From an uncultured Kiloniellales bacterium (lineage in GTDB: Bacteria; Pseudomonadota; Alphaproteobacteria; Kiloniellales; JAKSDN01): 5,413 nucleotides of DNA. Under the pieces are notes generated by a model. The model was not told where the DNA came from and searched no databases. It worked only from the letters and a program-made list of their open reading frames with translations. Position numbers and translations under genes: made by a program. Shown here one piece after another: positions 1 through 5,413 of the stretch (position 1 is its first letter; every line of letters begins with the position of its first letter). Location: assembly GCA_937974415.1 (NCBI GenBank), contig CALJXB010000053.1:1-5413 (forward strand). The letters run 5' to 3'.

Positions 1-419
1 GCGCCAAGCCCTTCGACCCCCTGGTTCCCTCCCTGGCGGCCGAGTTTCTCGCCAAATCCCGCGGCCGCAGCGGCGAGAGCCGGGCCATTCTGATCTCGAC
101 CCTGCGCCTCAAGCTGACCCAGCGCATCGCGGTCGTCCGCCACACCGCCAACAGCCTCGTCCTTCTGGGCCTGATCGGCACGGTCGTCGGCTTCATCATC
201 GCCCTCTCCGGCGTCGACCCGGACAAGGCCGGCGACTTCAACGCCGTGGCCCCCATGGTCTCGACTCTGATCGAGGGCATGTCGACCGCGCTTTTCACCA
301 CGCTTGTCGGGGCCGTGCTCAACGTCTGGCTGATGGTGAACTACCACCTGCTGGCCGGCGGCACCGTGAAACTGATCACCGCCCTGGTGGAGCTCGGGGA
401 AGAGCATGCAGGGCCTTGA
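1..419 (+). CDS. MotA/TolQ/ExbB-family proton channel protein, C-terminal part (5' truncated by window)
   Basis: The open frame runs from the window edge (first whole codon at 3) to TGA at 417-419 and gives 138 residues. Two membrane segments are visible, about residues 50-69 and 89-112 of the fragment. The first carries LLGLIGTVVGFI, matching the GL(L/F)GTVxGI signature of MotA/TolQ/ExbB; its Thr60 corresponds to the conserved pore Thr. The second carries EGMSTALFTTLVGAVLNV, matching the IAEALxATAxGL region, with Thr100 at the second conserved pore Thr. In this family five such subunits form an inner-membrane channel around a pair of single-helix partners and use proton flow to drive a periplasmic load. 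The stretch before residue 45 is the usual amphipathic cytoplasmic region. The C-terminal tail after the last helix is short. The next gene overlaps by 14 bases, as is common for channel/partner pairs. Family membership is well supported; whether the role is closest to Exb, Tol, Mot or something else cannot be told. Confidence 0.88.
   Translation, partial: AKPFDPLVPSLAAEFLAKSRGRSGESRAILISTLRLKLTQRIAVVRHTANSLVLLGLIGTVVGFIIALSGVDPDKAGDFNAVAPMVSTLIEGMSTALFTTLVGAVLNVWLMVNYHLLAGGTVKLITALVELGEEHAGP
396..402 (+). promoter_or_regulatory. Ribosome binding site inside the end of the channel gene
   Basis: A purine-rich GGGGAAG lies just before the ATG at 406, inside the last codons of the upstream gene. 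It supports this ATG over the out-of-frame ATG at 416 and suggests that the two proteins are made by coupled translation. Confidence 0.5.
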
Positions 420-1005
420 TCCCTTCGACGGCGAGCAAGGCCAGGACACGGTCTTCCGCGACGTCATATTCCTCGCCCTGGCCGGCTTCGTGGCTGTGGT
501 CCTCCTGCTGCTGCCCCACTTGCACCCGCCGAAGGAGGCCGAAGCGGCGGTCCAGAGCCCCGGCAACGTCATCGTCGAGATCCGCTGGCCCGACGAGCTC
601 GACGCCGACATCGACCTCTGGGTCGAGGCGCCCGGCGACGTCCCGGTGGGCTATTCCAACAAGGGCGGGACCATCTTCAACCTGCTGCGCGACGACTTGG
701 GCCAGCGTGGCGACACCACGGCGCTCAACTACGAGATCTCCTACAGCCGGGGCGTGCCGTCGGGCGAGTACACCATCAACGTTCACCTCTACCGAAACTC
801 CGGCGGCTACGCGTCGATCCCAGTCAACGTCTCGGTCAGCCTGAAGGCCAGGACCAACGAGTCCGCCCGTCGCGTGCTGGCGACCGAGCTGCTGCTGGAG
901 CGTGAGGGCGAGGAGCGCACGGCCTTCCGCTTCTCCCTCGACCGCGAGGGCCGTTTGCTGCGCGAGAGCGTGCACGATCTCCCCAAACCCCTGCGCAGCG
1001 GTTGA
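406..1005 (+). CDS. Single-helix ExbD/TolR-like membrane protein with DUF2135/YfaP-like outer domain
   Basis: 199 residues. The cytoplasmic N-terminus is acidic (residues 1-18), followed by one membrane helix at about 20-39. Asp19 sits at its start in RDVIFLAL, the same place as the essential Asp in ExbD/TolR (xxVDVMLVLLxxF), so this protein can be the proton-carrying partner of the overlapping channel gene. Outside the membrane, residues 40-52 form a Pro/Glu/Ala linker. Residues 54-147 are a beta-rich domain with DADIDLWVEAPG (67-77), YSNK (83-86) and SGEYTINVHLY (119-129). From memory this pattern resembles the DUF2135/YfaP-type beta-sandwich (D-x-D-L-x-V...P-x-G...Y-x-N-K...G-x-Y-x-V), whose ligand is not established. 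Residues 150-199 are charged and end in LPKPLRSG. No ExbD-type periplasmic fold or OmpA-like peptidoglycan-binding motif is seen. Membrane topology and pairing are well supported; the domain name is an inference. Confidence 0.8.
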   Translation: MQGLDPFDGEQGQDTVFRDVIFLALAGFVAVVLLLLPHLHPPKEAEAAVQSPGNVIVEIRWPDELDADIDLWVEAPGDVPVGYSNKGGTIFNLLRDDLGQRGDTTALNYEISYSRGVPSGEYTINVHLYRNSGGYASIPVNVSVSLKARTNESARRVLATELLLEREGEERTAFRFSLDREGRLLRESVHDLPKPLRSG

Positions 1006-1009
1006 ATCT

Positions 1010-1531
1010 ATGGATCTGCTCCTGAGTCTCGGCGTGACCAGCGGCGTGCTTGCCGCCGTGCTGGTCAACATCGCGATCTGGGCGCCTCGGCGGCTCTGGG
1101 TCAAGCTGGCCGCCCTGGCGACCGCGGCCGCTTTACTGCCGGTCGCGTACCTCGGCTTCGCGGAGCTGCTCGGCCGCCCCAAGCCGGCCGAGTTGCAATG
1201 GAGCGAGACCGGACACGACCGGGCGACCGTGCTGGCGGCACGCATGCGCGAAGGCGAGGCGATCTATCTGTGGCTCGGCTTCGACGACTTGGCCGAACCG
1301 CGCAGCTATGTCCTGCCGTGGGACGACGCAGCCGCCCGGGAGCTGCATGGCGCCCAGGGCGAAGCCGAGGAGAGCGGCGCGCAGCTTCGCGTCCGCCTGC
1401 CCCTGGACGCCGACCCGGTCGAGAACCAGCCGCTGTTCTATGCCGAGCCGCAGCCGGCGCCGCAGCCCAAGGCCCAGCAGTCGGAAGACCCCTTGTGGTT
1501 TCAAAGGCCCAGCGTACCCAGCGAAGGCTGA
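1010..1531 (+). CDS. Two-helix membrane protein of unknown function, third gene of the proton-channel operon
   Basis: 173 residues. The ATG at 1010 is four bases after the previous stop; there is no clear Shine-Dalgarno sequence, which fits re-initiation by ribosomes finishing gene 2. The frame is open back to 902, but that part overlaps gene 2 and is not protein-like. Two membrane segments are visible, about residues 3-24 and 31-54, with a basic loop between them (PRRLWVK). The positive-inside rule puts the loop in the cytoplasm and both ends in the periplasm. After a GRPKP hinge comes a compact hydrophilic domain (about 60-132) with REGEAIYLWL (80-89) and EPRSYVLPW (96-104), which look like conserved strands. 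A tail rich in Pro and Gln (147-158) leads to a final PLWFQRP. I do not recognise a named family. Spacing and topology suggest an accessory subunit that acts with the channel pair at the inner membrane. Confidence 0.82.
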   Translation: MDLLLSLGVTSGVLAAVLVNIAIWAPRRLWVKLAALATAAALLPVAYLGFAELLGRPKPAELQWSETGHDRATVLAARMREGEAIYLWLGFDDLAEPRSYVLPWDDAAARELHGAQGEAEESGAQLRVRLPLDADPVENQPLFYAEPQPAPQPKAQQSEDPLWFQRPSVPSEG

Positions 1532-1567
1532 AGCGGGCCGGCTTGGATTTGACGACAGGGCTCGGCA

Positions 1568-1608
1568 GGGCCGCCGCTAGCGCTTGGCCCAGTCGCCGGC
1601 GGGCGCTA
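1568..1608 (+). repeat. Overlapping inverted repeats in the gap before the Sel1 gene
   Basis: The 110-base gap 1532-1641 contains two GC-rich stem options that cannot form together as simple hairpins. GGGCC (1568-1572) pairs with GGCCC (1586-1590) over a 13-base loop. TAGCGC (1578-1583) pairs with GCGCTA (1603-1608) over a 19-base loop that itself holds the palindrome CGCCGGCG (1594-1601). No T-run follows either, so this is not a classical terminator. Short stems like these arise by chance in DNA this GC-rich. Confidence 0.3.
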
Positions 1609-1629
1609 ATCTCTCCGAAAATCACGATC

Positions 1630-1634
1630 GAAGG
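1630..1634 (+). promoter_or_regulatory. Ribosome binding site of the Sel1-repeat gene
   Basis: GAAGG lies seven bases before the ATG at 1642. The alternative in-frame ATG at 1654 has only GCACCGCTC in front of it and no Shine-Dalgarno match, so this site decides the start in favour of 1642. Confidence 0.55.
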
Positions 1635-1641
1635 CGCGCTC

Positions 1642-2136
1642 ATGGCACCGCTCATGGCACGACGGCTGATGGTCCTGCTCTTGCTGGCCTGCGTATCCGG
1701 GCCCGCGCGCGCCGGCTTCGAGGAAGGCCTGGCGGCGTTCTACAGTTTCGACTACGCAACCGCCCTGCACGAGTGGATACCGCTCGCCGAAGCCGGCGAT
1801 TCCAGGGCCCAGTACCAGCTCGCCCTGATGTACTATCGCGGCGAGGGCCTGCCGCAAGATTACGAAAAGGCGGCCCTCTGGTACCGCCGCGCAGCCGAAC
1901 GCGGCGACGTCGACGCCCAGCTCAACCTCGGCCTCATGCATGCCCAGGGCCTGGGCGTGAAGCAGAGCTTCTACGAGGCCTTCAAGTGGTTCGAGCTGGC
2001 GGTGCTCAACAGCCCCAATTCCGAATTTCACGACAAGGCCTTCTACAACCGCGAGAACGCGGCCTCCATGCTCGAGCCGAAAGAGATCCAGAAGGCCGAG
2101 CGCTGGGCCTCGAGCTGGAAGCCTAGAACGCAATAG
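1642..2136 (+). CDS. Exported Sel1-repeat (TPR-like) protein
   Basis: 164 residues from the ATG at 1642, chosen for its GAAGG site; the frame is open back to 1198 only because it shadows the previous gene. The N-terminus is a signal peptide: basic ARR (6-8), hydrophobic core LMVLLLLACVSG (9-20), then PARA before Gly25, a good signal peptidase I site. Cys17 in LLAC is a possible but weaker lipobox. The mature protein starts with a degenerate helical pair (26-52), followed by two clear Sel1 repeats. Repeat one is at about 54-88 (AQYQLALMYYRGEGLPQDY, then KAALWYRRAAERG), and repeat two at about 90-122 (AQLNLGLMHAQGLGVKQSF, then EAFKWFELAV). Residues 123-164 are a charged helical tail. Sel1 repeats form alpha-solenoid surfaces for protein-protein contact, so this is probably a small periplasmic adaptor. 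It may serve the upstream membrane complex, but nothing in the sequence proves that. Confidence 0.87.
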   Translation: MAPLMARRLMVLLLLACVSGPARAGFEEGLAAFYSFDYATALHEWIPLAEAGDSRAQYQLALMYYRGEGLPQDYEKAALWYRRAAERGDVDAQLNLGLMHAQGLGVKQSFYEAFKWFELAVLNSPNSEFHDKAFYNRENAASMLEPKEIQKAERWASSWKPRTQ

Positions 2137-2144
2137 TACCCCGG

Positions 2145-2194
2145 CCCGCCCGACAGCGATCCCCACGTCGAACCCGCCGCCTGCCCCGCCCGAC
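2145..2194 (+). repeat. 10-base direct repeat pair in the intergenic region
   Basis: CCCGCCCGAC occurs at 2145-2154 and again at 2185-2194, exactly 40 bases apart, in the C-rich gap after the Sel1 gene. No function can be assigned. The low complexity of the region makes chance similarity plausible. Confidence 0.35.
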
Positions 2195-2230
2195 CTGGCG
2201 GTAAGTTGATCTCCCCATCGCCGGGCTTTT
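2188..2230 (+). terminator. Candidate rho-independent terminator after the Sel1 gene
   Basis: GCCC (2188-2191) pairs with GGGC (2223-2226), and GGCGGT (2197-2202) pairs with ATCGCC (2217-2222) with one G-U pair. This gives a ten-pair stem with a five-base bulge on the 5' side and a 14-base loop. TTTT (2227-2230) follows directly. The T-run is short and the bulge weakens the stem. A competing smaller hairpin, CCGCC (2186-2190) with GGCGG (2197-2201), has no T-run. If real, it ends the upstream transcript 52 bases after the Sel1 stop and separates it from glutamate dehydrogenase; it could also act as a leader attenuator. Confidence 0.4.
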
Positions 2231-2233
2231 GGG

Positions 2234-2242
2234 TTAGCCTAA
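2234..2242. repeat. Short palindrome TTAGCCTAA upstream of glutamate dehydrogenase
   Basis: TTAG and CTAA flank a central C, 46 bases before the glutamate dehydrogenase start. It is AT-rich against a GC-rich background and lies where a promoter or operator would be expected. No convincing -35/-10 pair could be placed around it, so it is only a possible binding site. Confidence 0.25.
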
Positions 2243-2260
2243 GCGGCAGCACACGATCCA

Positions 2261-2274
2261 GAAAAGAGCTTTTC
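2261..2274. repeat. Near-palindrome GAAAAG-AG-CTTTTC next to the glutamate dehydrogenase ribosome binding site
   Basis: GAAAAG (2261-2266) and CTTTTC (2269-2274) are perfect 6-base inverted arms around two bases. The element ends four bases before the G-run at 2278 and 13 bases before the ATG. As DNA it could be an operator half-site pair. As RNA, GAAAA with TTTTC could form a weak hairpin with a GAGC loop at the edge of the ribosome binding site. AT-rich symmetry of this kind is uncommon in this window. Confidence 0.35.
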
Positions 2275-2277
2275 CTT

Positions 2278-2284
2278 GGGGGGG
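2278..2284 (+). promoter_or_regulatory. Poly-G ribosome binding site of glutamate dehydrogenase
   Basis: A run of seven G lies three bases before the ATG at 2288 and is the only purine-rich stretch able to pair, partly through G-U, with the anti-Shine-Dalgarno sequence. It is unusual in being a homopolymer, so its length could vary by slippage or be misread in sequencing. Confidence 0.45.
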
Positions 2285-2287
2285 CAG

Positions 2288-5200
2288 ATGACTGGCGGCG
2301 GCGAGCAACTCAAGAACGATCTGATCGAGAAATGCGTACAGCGCATTCGCGATCGTTTGGAGCCGAAGCGGGCGAAGACCGTGGAGCGGTTTCTGCGCCA
2401 TTTTTACGCCAACGTCCCGCCGGACGACATTATCGGCGAGTCCCCGGATAATCTCTACGGCGCAGCCCTATCCAAGTTCGGTTTCGTCCAACAGCGCGAC
2501 GCGGAGAAGGCCAAGGTTAGGGTTTTCAACCCCCGCCTCGAAGAGCACGGCTGGAAATCATCACACACCGTCGTGGAGATCGTGAACGACGACATGCCGT
2601 TCCTGGTGGATTCCGTGACGGCAGAACTGAACGAACGGGACGCCGAGGTGCGCCTCGTCATCCATCCGATCGCCCACGTCGAGCGCGACAAGTCCGGCAA
2701 GTTGACGAGCCTGCGACACGAGGCCGGCGCGGCCAAGGGCGCCGTCAGAGAATCGATCATGCACGTGCAGATCAGCGAACAGCCCAGCGAACGCATGGCA
2801 GAGATTCGCGAAGGCTTGGAGCGCGTGCTCAGCGACGTCCGCCTGGCGGTCCAGGACTGGCGCGCCATGTCCGAGCGCTGCCGATCGGTACTCGAGGACC
2901 TGAAAAACAACCCGCCAGCGCTGCCCGGCGAGGAGGTGAGCGAGGGCATCGACTTCCTCGACTGGCTGGTCGACGACCACTTCACGTTCCTGGGATACCG
3001 CTCCTACAGCTTCACCGGCAAGGGCGCCGGGGCCACTGCCGAGATCACGGCCGACAGCGGCTTGGGAGTCCTGCGCAACGAGGATGTGCGGGTCTTCGAC
3101 GGTCTGCGCGCCGTCGGCAAGCAGCCGCCGGAGGTGCGCCATTTCCTCAAGCAGCCCCAGCTGGTGCGCATCACCAAGTCCAACCGCAAATCGACGGTCC
3201 ACCGTTCTGTCCATATGGACACCATCGCGGTGAAGATCTTCGACAAGTCAGGTGCGGTGACCGGCGAGCATCTCTTTGCCGGCCTGTTTACCTCGGTCGC
3301 CTATTCGCGCAGCCCACGCGATATCCCGCTGCTTCGCCACAAGGTCAACGGCATGGTGGCGCGCTCCGGTTTCGCCAGCAGCAGTCACGACGGCAAGGCC
3401 TTGATGCATATCTTGGAGACCTACCCGCGCGACGAGCTGTTCCAAATCTCCGACGACGACTTGTTCCAGACCGCCATGGGCATCCTGCACCTGCAGGAAC
3501 GCCAGAGGGTGGTTCTCTTCCTTCGCCGCGACCCCTTCGAGCGCTTCATGTCGTGCCTCATCTATGTTCCGCGCGACCGCTACGACACGAACCTGCGCGC
3601 GCGATTCCAGAAGATCCTATCGGAGACCTTCGATGGCGAGGTCACCTCGTTCACCGCGCAGTTGAGCGAAGCCGTGTTGGCACGCCTGCATATCACCATC
3701 GCGACGTCGCCTGGCGACGTTCCCGTCGTCGACCTGTCGGCCCTGGAGGAGTTGCTGGTCGATGCCGCCCGCTCTTGGACGGATCGCCTGCAAGAAGCGC
3801 TGATCGATGCCCAGGGCGAAGAACGAGGCATCCGTAATCTGCGCCGTTACGCCAAGGCCTTCCCGGCCAGCTACGAGGAGAACTACAACGAGCACGCGGC
3901 CGTCTTCGACCTTGATCGTATCGAAGAGACCCTGGCGAGCGGACAGCTCGCCATGAACCTCTATCACCCAATCGAGGCGGCCGAACACGAGGTGCGCTTC
4001 AAGATCTATCTGGCCGGGCGCGCGATCTATCTGTCGGACATCCTGCCCATGCTGGAAAACATGGGCTTCAGGGTTATCGGCGAGGTGCCCTACGACGTCT
4101 GGCCGGCGGGCCAGGAAGAGCCGGTGTGGATTCACGATTTCGAGATGCACACCGAGGACGATACGGCCATCGATCTGAGCGCGGTGAAGGAAACCTTCCA
4201 CGATGCCTTCCAGCGCGTCTGGCAGGTCGAAATGGAGAACGACGGCTTCAATAAGCTGGTCGTGCGCGCCGGCCTGACCTCGCGCCAGGTCATCATCCTG
4301 CGCGGCTACTGCAAGTACCTGCTGCAGGCCCGCATTCCCTTCAGCCAGGCCTATATGGAGGCGACCCTCAAGAACAATCCGGAGATCACCCGGCGCCTGG
4401 TTGAGTTGTTCGACGCCCGCTTCAATCCGGCCTTGAAGCAAGACGGCCCGAAAGGCGCGGAGGCCACCGCCAAGCGCCTGCTTGGCGAGATCGAGGCCCT
4501 CCTGGAGCAGGTCGTCAACCTGGATGAGGACCGCATCATCCGCCGCTTCCTCAACGTGATTCAGTCGACGCTGAGGACGAATTTCTACCAGACCGCGGAG
4601 AACGGCGAGCCGAAGAGCTACGTGTCCTTCAAGCTCGACGCCGAAAGCATCGACGAATTGCCGCTGCCGAGGCCGTTCCGCGAAATCTTCGTCTATAGCC
4701 CCCGCATCGAGGGCGTGCACTTGCGTTTCGGCAAGGTCGCCCGCGGCGGCCTCCGGTGGTCGGACCGGCGCGAGGACTTCCGCACGGAGATTCTCGGCCT
4801 GGTCAAGGCCCAACAGGTGAAGAACGCAGTCATCGTGCCGGTCGGCTCGAAGGGCGGCTTCGTGGTCAAGCGACCGCCGCCCGCCGAGGCCGGCCGGGAA
4901 GCCTTCCTCGAGGAAGGCATCGCCTGCTACCGGACCTTCATCAGCGGGCTTCTCGACCTGACCGACAACCTGAAGTCCGGCAAGGTCGTGCCGCCGCTCG
5001 ACGTGGTGCGCCACGACGCCGACGACCCCTATCTGGTGGTCGCCGCCGACAAAGGCACGGCGACCTTCTCGGACATCGCCAACGGCGTCTCCCAAGACTA
5101 CGGCTTCTGGCTCGACGACGCCTTCGCGTCCGGCGGCTCGGCCGGCTACGACCACAAGAAGATGGGCATCACCGCCAAGGGCGCCTGGGAATCGGTCAAG

Positions 5201-5413
5201 CGCCACTTCCGCGAGCTCGGCAAGGACATCCAAAACGAAGACTTCACCTGCCTCGGCTGCGGCGACATGTCTGGCGACGTGTTCGGCAACGGCATGCTGC
5301 TGTCCAAGCACATCAAGCTGGTCGGCGCCTTCAACCACATGCACATTTTCGTCGATCCTGATCCCGACCCGGCGAAGTCCTGGGAGGAGCGCAAGCGCCT
5401 CTTCGACTTGCCG
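2288..5413 (+). CDS. gdhB: NAD-specific glutamate dehydrogenase, large 180 kDa type (3' truncated by window)
   Basis: Oxidative deamination of glutamate to 2-oxoglutarate and ammonium with NAD+, in the cytoplasm. The window shows the first 1042 residues, with no stop or frameshift, of a family usually near 1600. The ATG at 2288 fits the family N-terminus. The first ACT-like regulatory domain lies at about 89-180 (NDDMPFLVDSV at 100-110). Family signatures follow: FLDWLVDDHFTFLGYR (223-238), SRSPRDIPLLRHKV (340-353) and RRDPFERF (413-420). A later ACT-like segment lies near 580-620. The catalytic domain is marked by RGGLRWSDRREDFRTE (819-834), Lys840, Lys845 and PVGSKGGF (851-858). Lys855 takes the catalytic Lys position of the PxGGGKGG motif in smaller glutamate dehydrogenases. 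ADKGTATFSD (920-929) and GYDHKKMGITAKG (953-965) follow. GCGDMSGDVFGNGM (990-1003) begins the NAD-binding Rossmann region, most of which is outside the window. Family match is from memory and very strong; the symbol varies (gdhB, gdh2). Confidence 0.96.
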   Translation, partial: MTGGGEQLKNDLIEKCVQRIRDRLEPKRAKTVERFLRHFYANVPPDDIIGESPDNLYGAALSKFGFVQQRDAEKAKVRVFNPRLEEHGWKSSHTVVEIVNDDMPFLVDSVTAELNERDAEVRLVIHPIAHVERDKSGKLTSLRHEAGAAKGAVRESIMHVQISEQPSERMAEIREGLERVLSDVRLAVQDWRAMSERCRSVLEDLKNNPPALPGEEVSEGIDFLDWLVDDHFTFLGYRSYSFTGKGAGATAEITADSGLGVLRNEDVRVFDGLRAVGKQPPEVRHFLKQPQLVRITKSNRKSTVHRSVHMDTIAVKIFDKSGAVTGEHLFAGLFTSVAYSRSPRDIPLLRHKVNGMVARSGFASSSHDGKALMHILETYPRDELFQISDDDLFQTAMGILHLQERQRVVLFLRRDPFERFMSCLIYVPRDRYDTNLRARFQKILSETFDGEVTSFTAQLSEAVLARLHITIATSPGDVPVVDLSALEELLVDAARSWTDRLQEALIDAQGEERGIRNLRRYAKAFPASYEENYNEHAAVFDLDRIEETLASGQLAMNLYHPIEAAEHEVRFKIYLAGRAIYLSDILPMLENMGFRVIGEVPYDVWPAGQEEPVWIHDFEMHTEDDTAIDLSAVKETFHDAFQRVWQVEMENDGFNKLVVRAGLTSRQVIILRGYCKYLLQARIPFSQAYMEATLKNNPEITRRLVELFDARFNPALKQDGPKGAEATAKRLLGEIEALLEQVVNLDEDRIIRRFLNVIQSTLRTNFYQTAENGEPKSYVSFKLDAESIDELPLPRPFREIFVYSPRIEGVHLRFGKVARGGLRWSDRREDFRTEILGLVKAQQVKNAVIVPVGSKGGFVVKRPPPAEAGREAFLEEGIACYRTFISGLLDLTDNLKSGKVVPPLDVVRHDADDPYLVVAADKGTATFSDIANGVSQDYGFWLDDAFASGGSAGYDHKKMGITAKGAWESVKRHFRELGKDIQNEDFTCLGCGDMSGDVFGNGMLLSKHIKLVGAFNHMHIFVDPDPDPAKSWEERKRLFDLP

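Noticed and set aside
902..1009. Upstream extension of the two-helix protein to an ATG at 902
   Set aside because: The added residues are Arg/Ser/Ala/Cys-rich and overlap the end of gene 2 out of frame. Starting at 1010 puts the first membrane helix at the N-terminus and gives normal operon spacing.
376..1245. A 289-codon minus-strand open frame across the motor trio
   Set aside because: It lies opposite three well-supported + strand genes, has no family motif, and has the Arg/Ala/Val-rich composition typical of antisense frames in GC-rich DNA.
1..1531. Interpretation of the trio as a Zorya-type defence motor
   Set aside because: The partner protein lacks the OmpA-like peptidoglycan-binding domain of ZorB, the channel protein ends shortly after its last helix without the long cytoplasmic tail of ZorA, and no helicase or nuclease gene follows.
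1549..1611. Possible promoters for the Sel1 gene: TTGACG at 1549-1554, or TTGGCC (1584-1589) with CTAATC (1606-1611)
   Set aside because: TTGACG has no -10-like sequence 16-18 bases downstream. The second pair has acceptable 16-base spacing but poor matches in both boxes. Neither is strong enough to annotate.
1198..1641. Upstream extension of the Sel1 frame to an ATG at 1198
   Set aside because: This part overlaps the two-helix gene out of frame and translates to Arg-rich, non-protein-like sequence. The ATG at 1642 has a ribosome binding site and is followed directly by a signal peptide.
2206..2451. Small + strand open frame starting at TTG 2206
   Set aside because: Most of it overlaps the start of glutamate dehydrogenase in another frame. 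It has no ribosome binding site and its translation has no protein-like features.
3617..5344. A 575-codon open frame on the minus strand opposite glutamate dehydrogenase
   Set aside because: It is an antisense shadow of strongly GC-biased codons. The + strand frame has clear family motifs throughout, while the minus translation is repetitive in Val, Ala, Glu and Gln with no recognisable domain and no start signal.
1..5413. CRISPR arrays, tRNA or rRNA genes, insertion sequences
   Set aside because: No regularly spaced repeats, cloverleaf or rRNA-like stretches, transposase motifs or terminal inverted repeats with target duplications were seen.

Overview
The window is GC-rich, compact and reads entirely on the + strand. 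It looks like an alphaproteobacterium, probably of the Rhodospirillales or a related order. The reasons are the strong G/C bias at third codon positions, the very large (180 kDa-class) NAD-specific glutamate dehydrogenase, and the style of the membrane-protein operon. Assignment below order level is inference; no rRNA or other marker gene is present.

Layout: (1) 1-419, the C-terminal 138 residues of a MotA/TolQ/ExbB-family proton-channel protein. (2) 406-1005, overlapping it by 14 bases, a 199-residue protein with one N-terminal membrane helix. The helix has an ExbD/TolR-like Asp at its start, and the outer domain is a beta-rich module resembling DUF2135/YfaP proteins, not the usual ExbD or OmpA-like domain. 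(3) 1010-1531, four bases later, a 173-residue protein with two membrane helices and a hydrophilic C-terminal domain. (4) 1642-2136, an exported Sel1-repeat (TPR-like) protein. (5) 2288 to the window end, the first 1042 residues of NAD-glutamate dehydrogenase (Gdh2/GdhB type). The two gaps between genes, 1532-1641 and 2137-2287, hold several short inverted repeats, including one plausible terminator and one near-palindrome beside the glutamate dehydrogenase ribosome binding site.

How the genes may work together: genes 1-3 are tightly packed and look translationally coupled. They have the layout of a proton-motive-force motor (channel subunit, then Asp-bearing single-helix partner) with a non-standard periplasmic part plus an accessory two-helix protein. 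This trio is the most interesting item here. The Sel1 protein is also predicted to be exported and could belong to the same envelope process, but 110 bases separate it from gene 3. Glutamate dehydrogenase (glutamate + NAD+ to 2-oxoglutarate + ammonium) is cytoplasmic housekeeping metabolism, lies behind a candidate terminator, and is probably only a neighbour.
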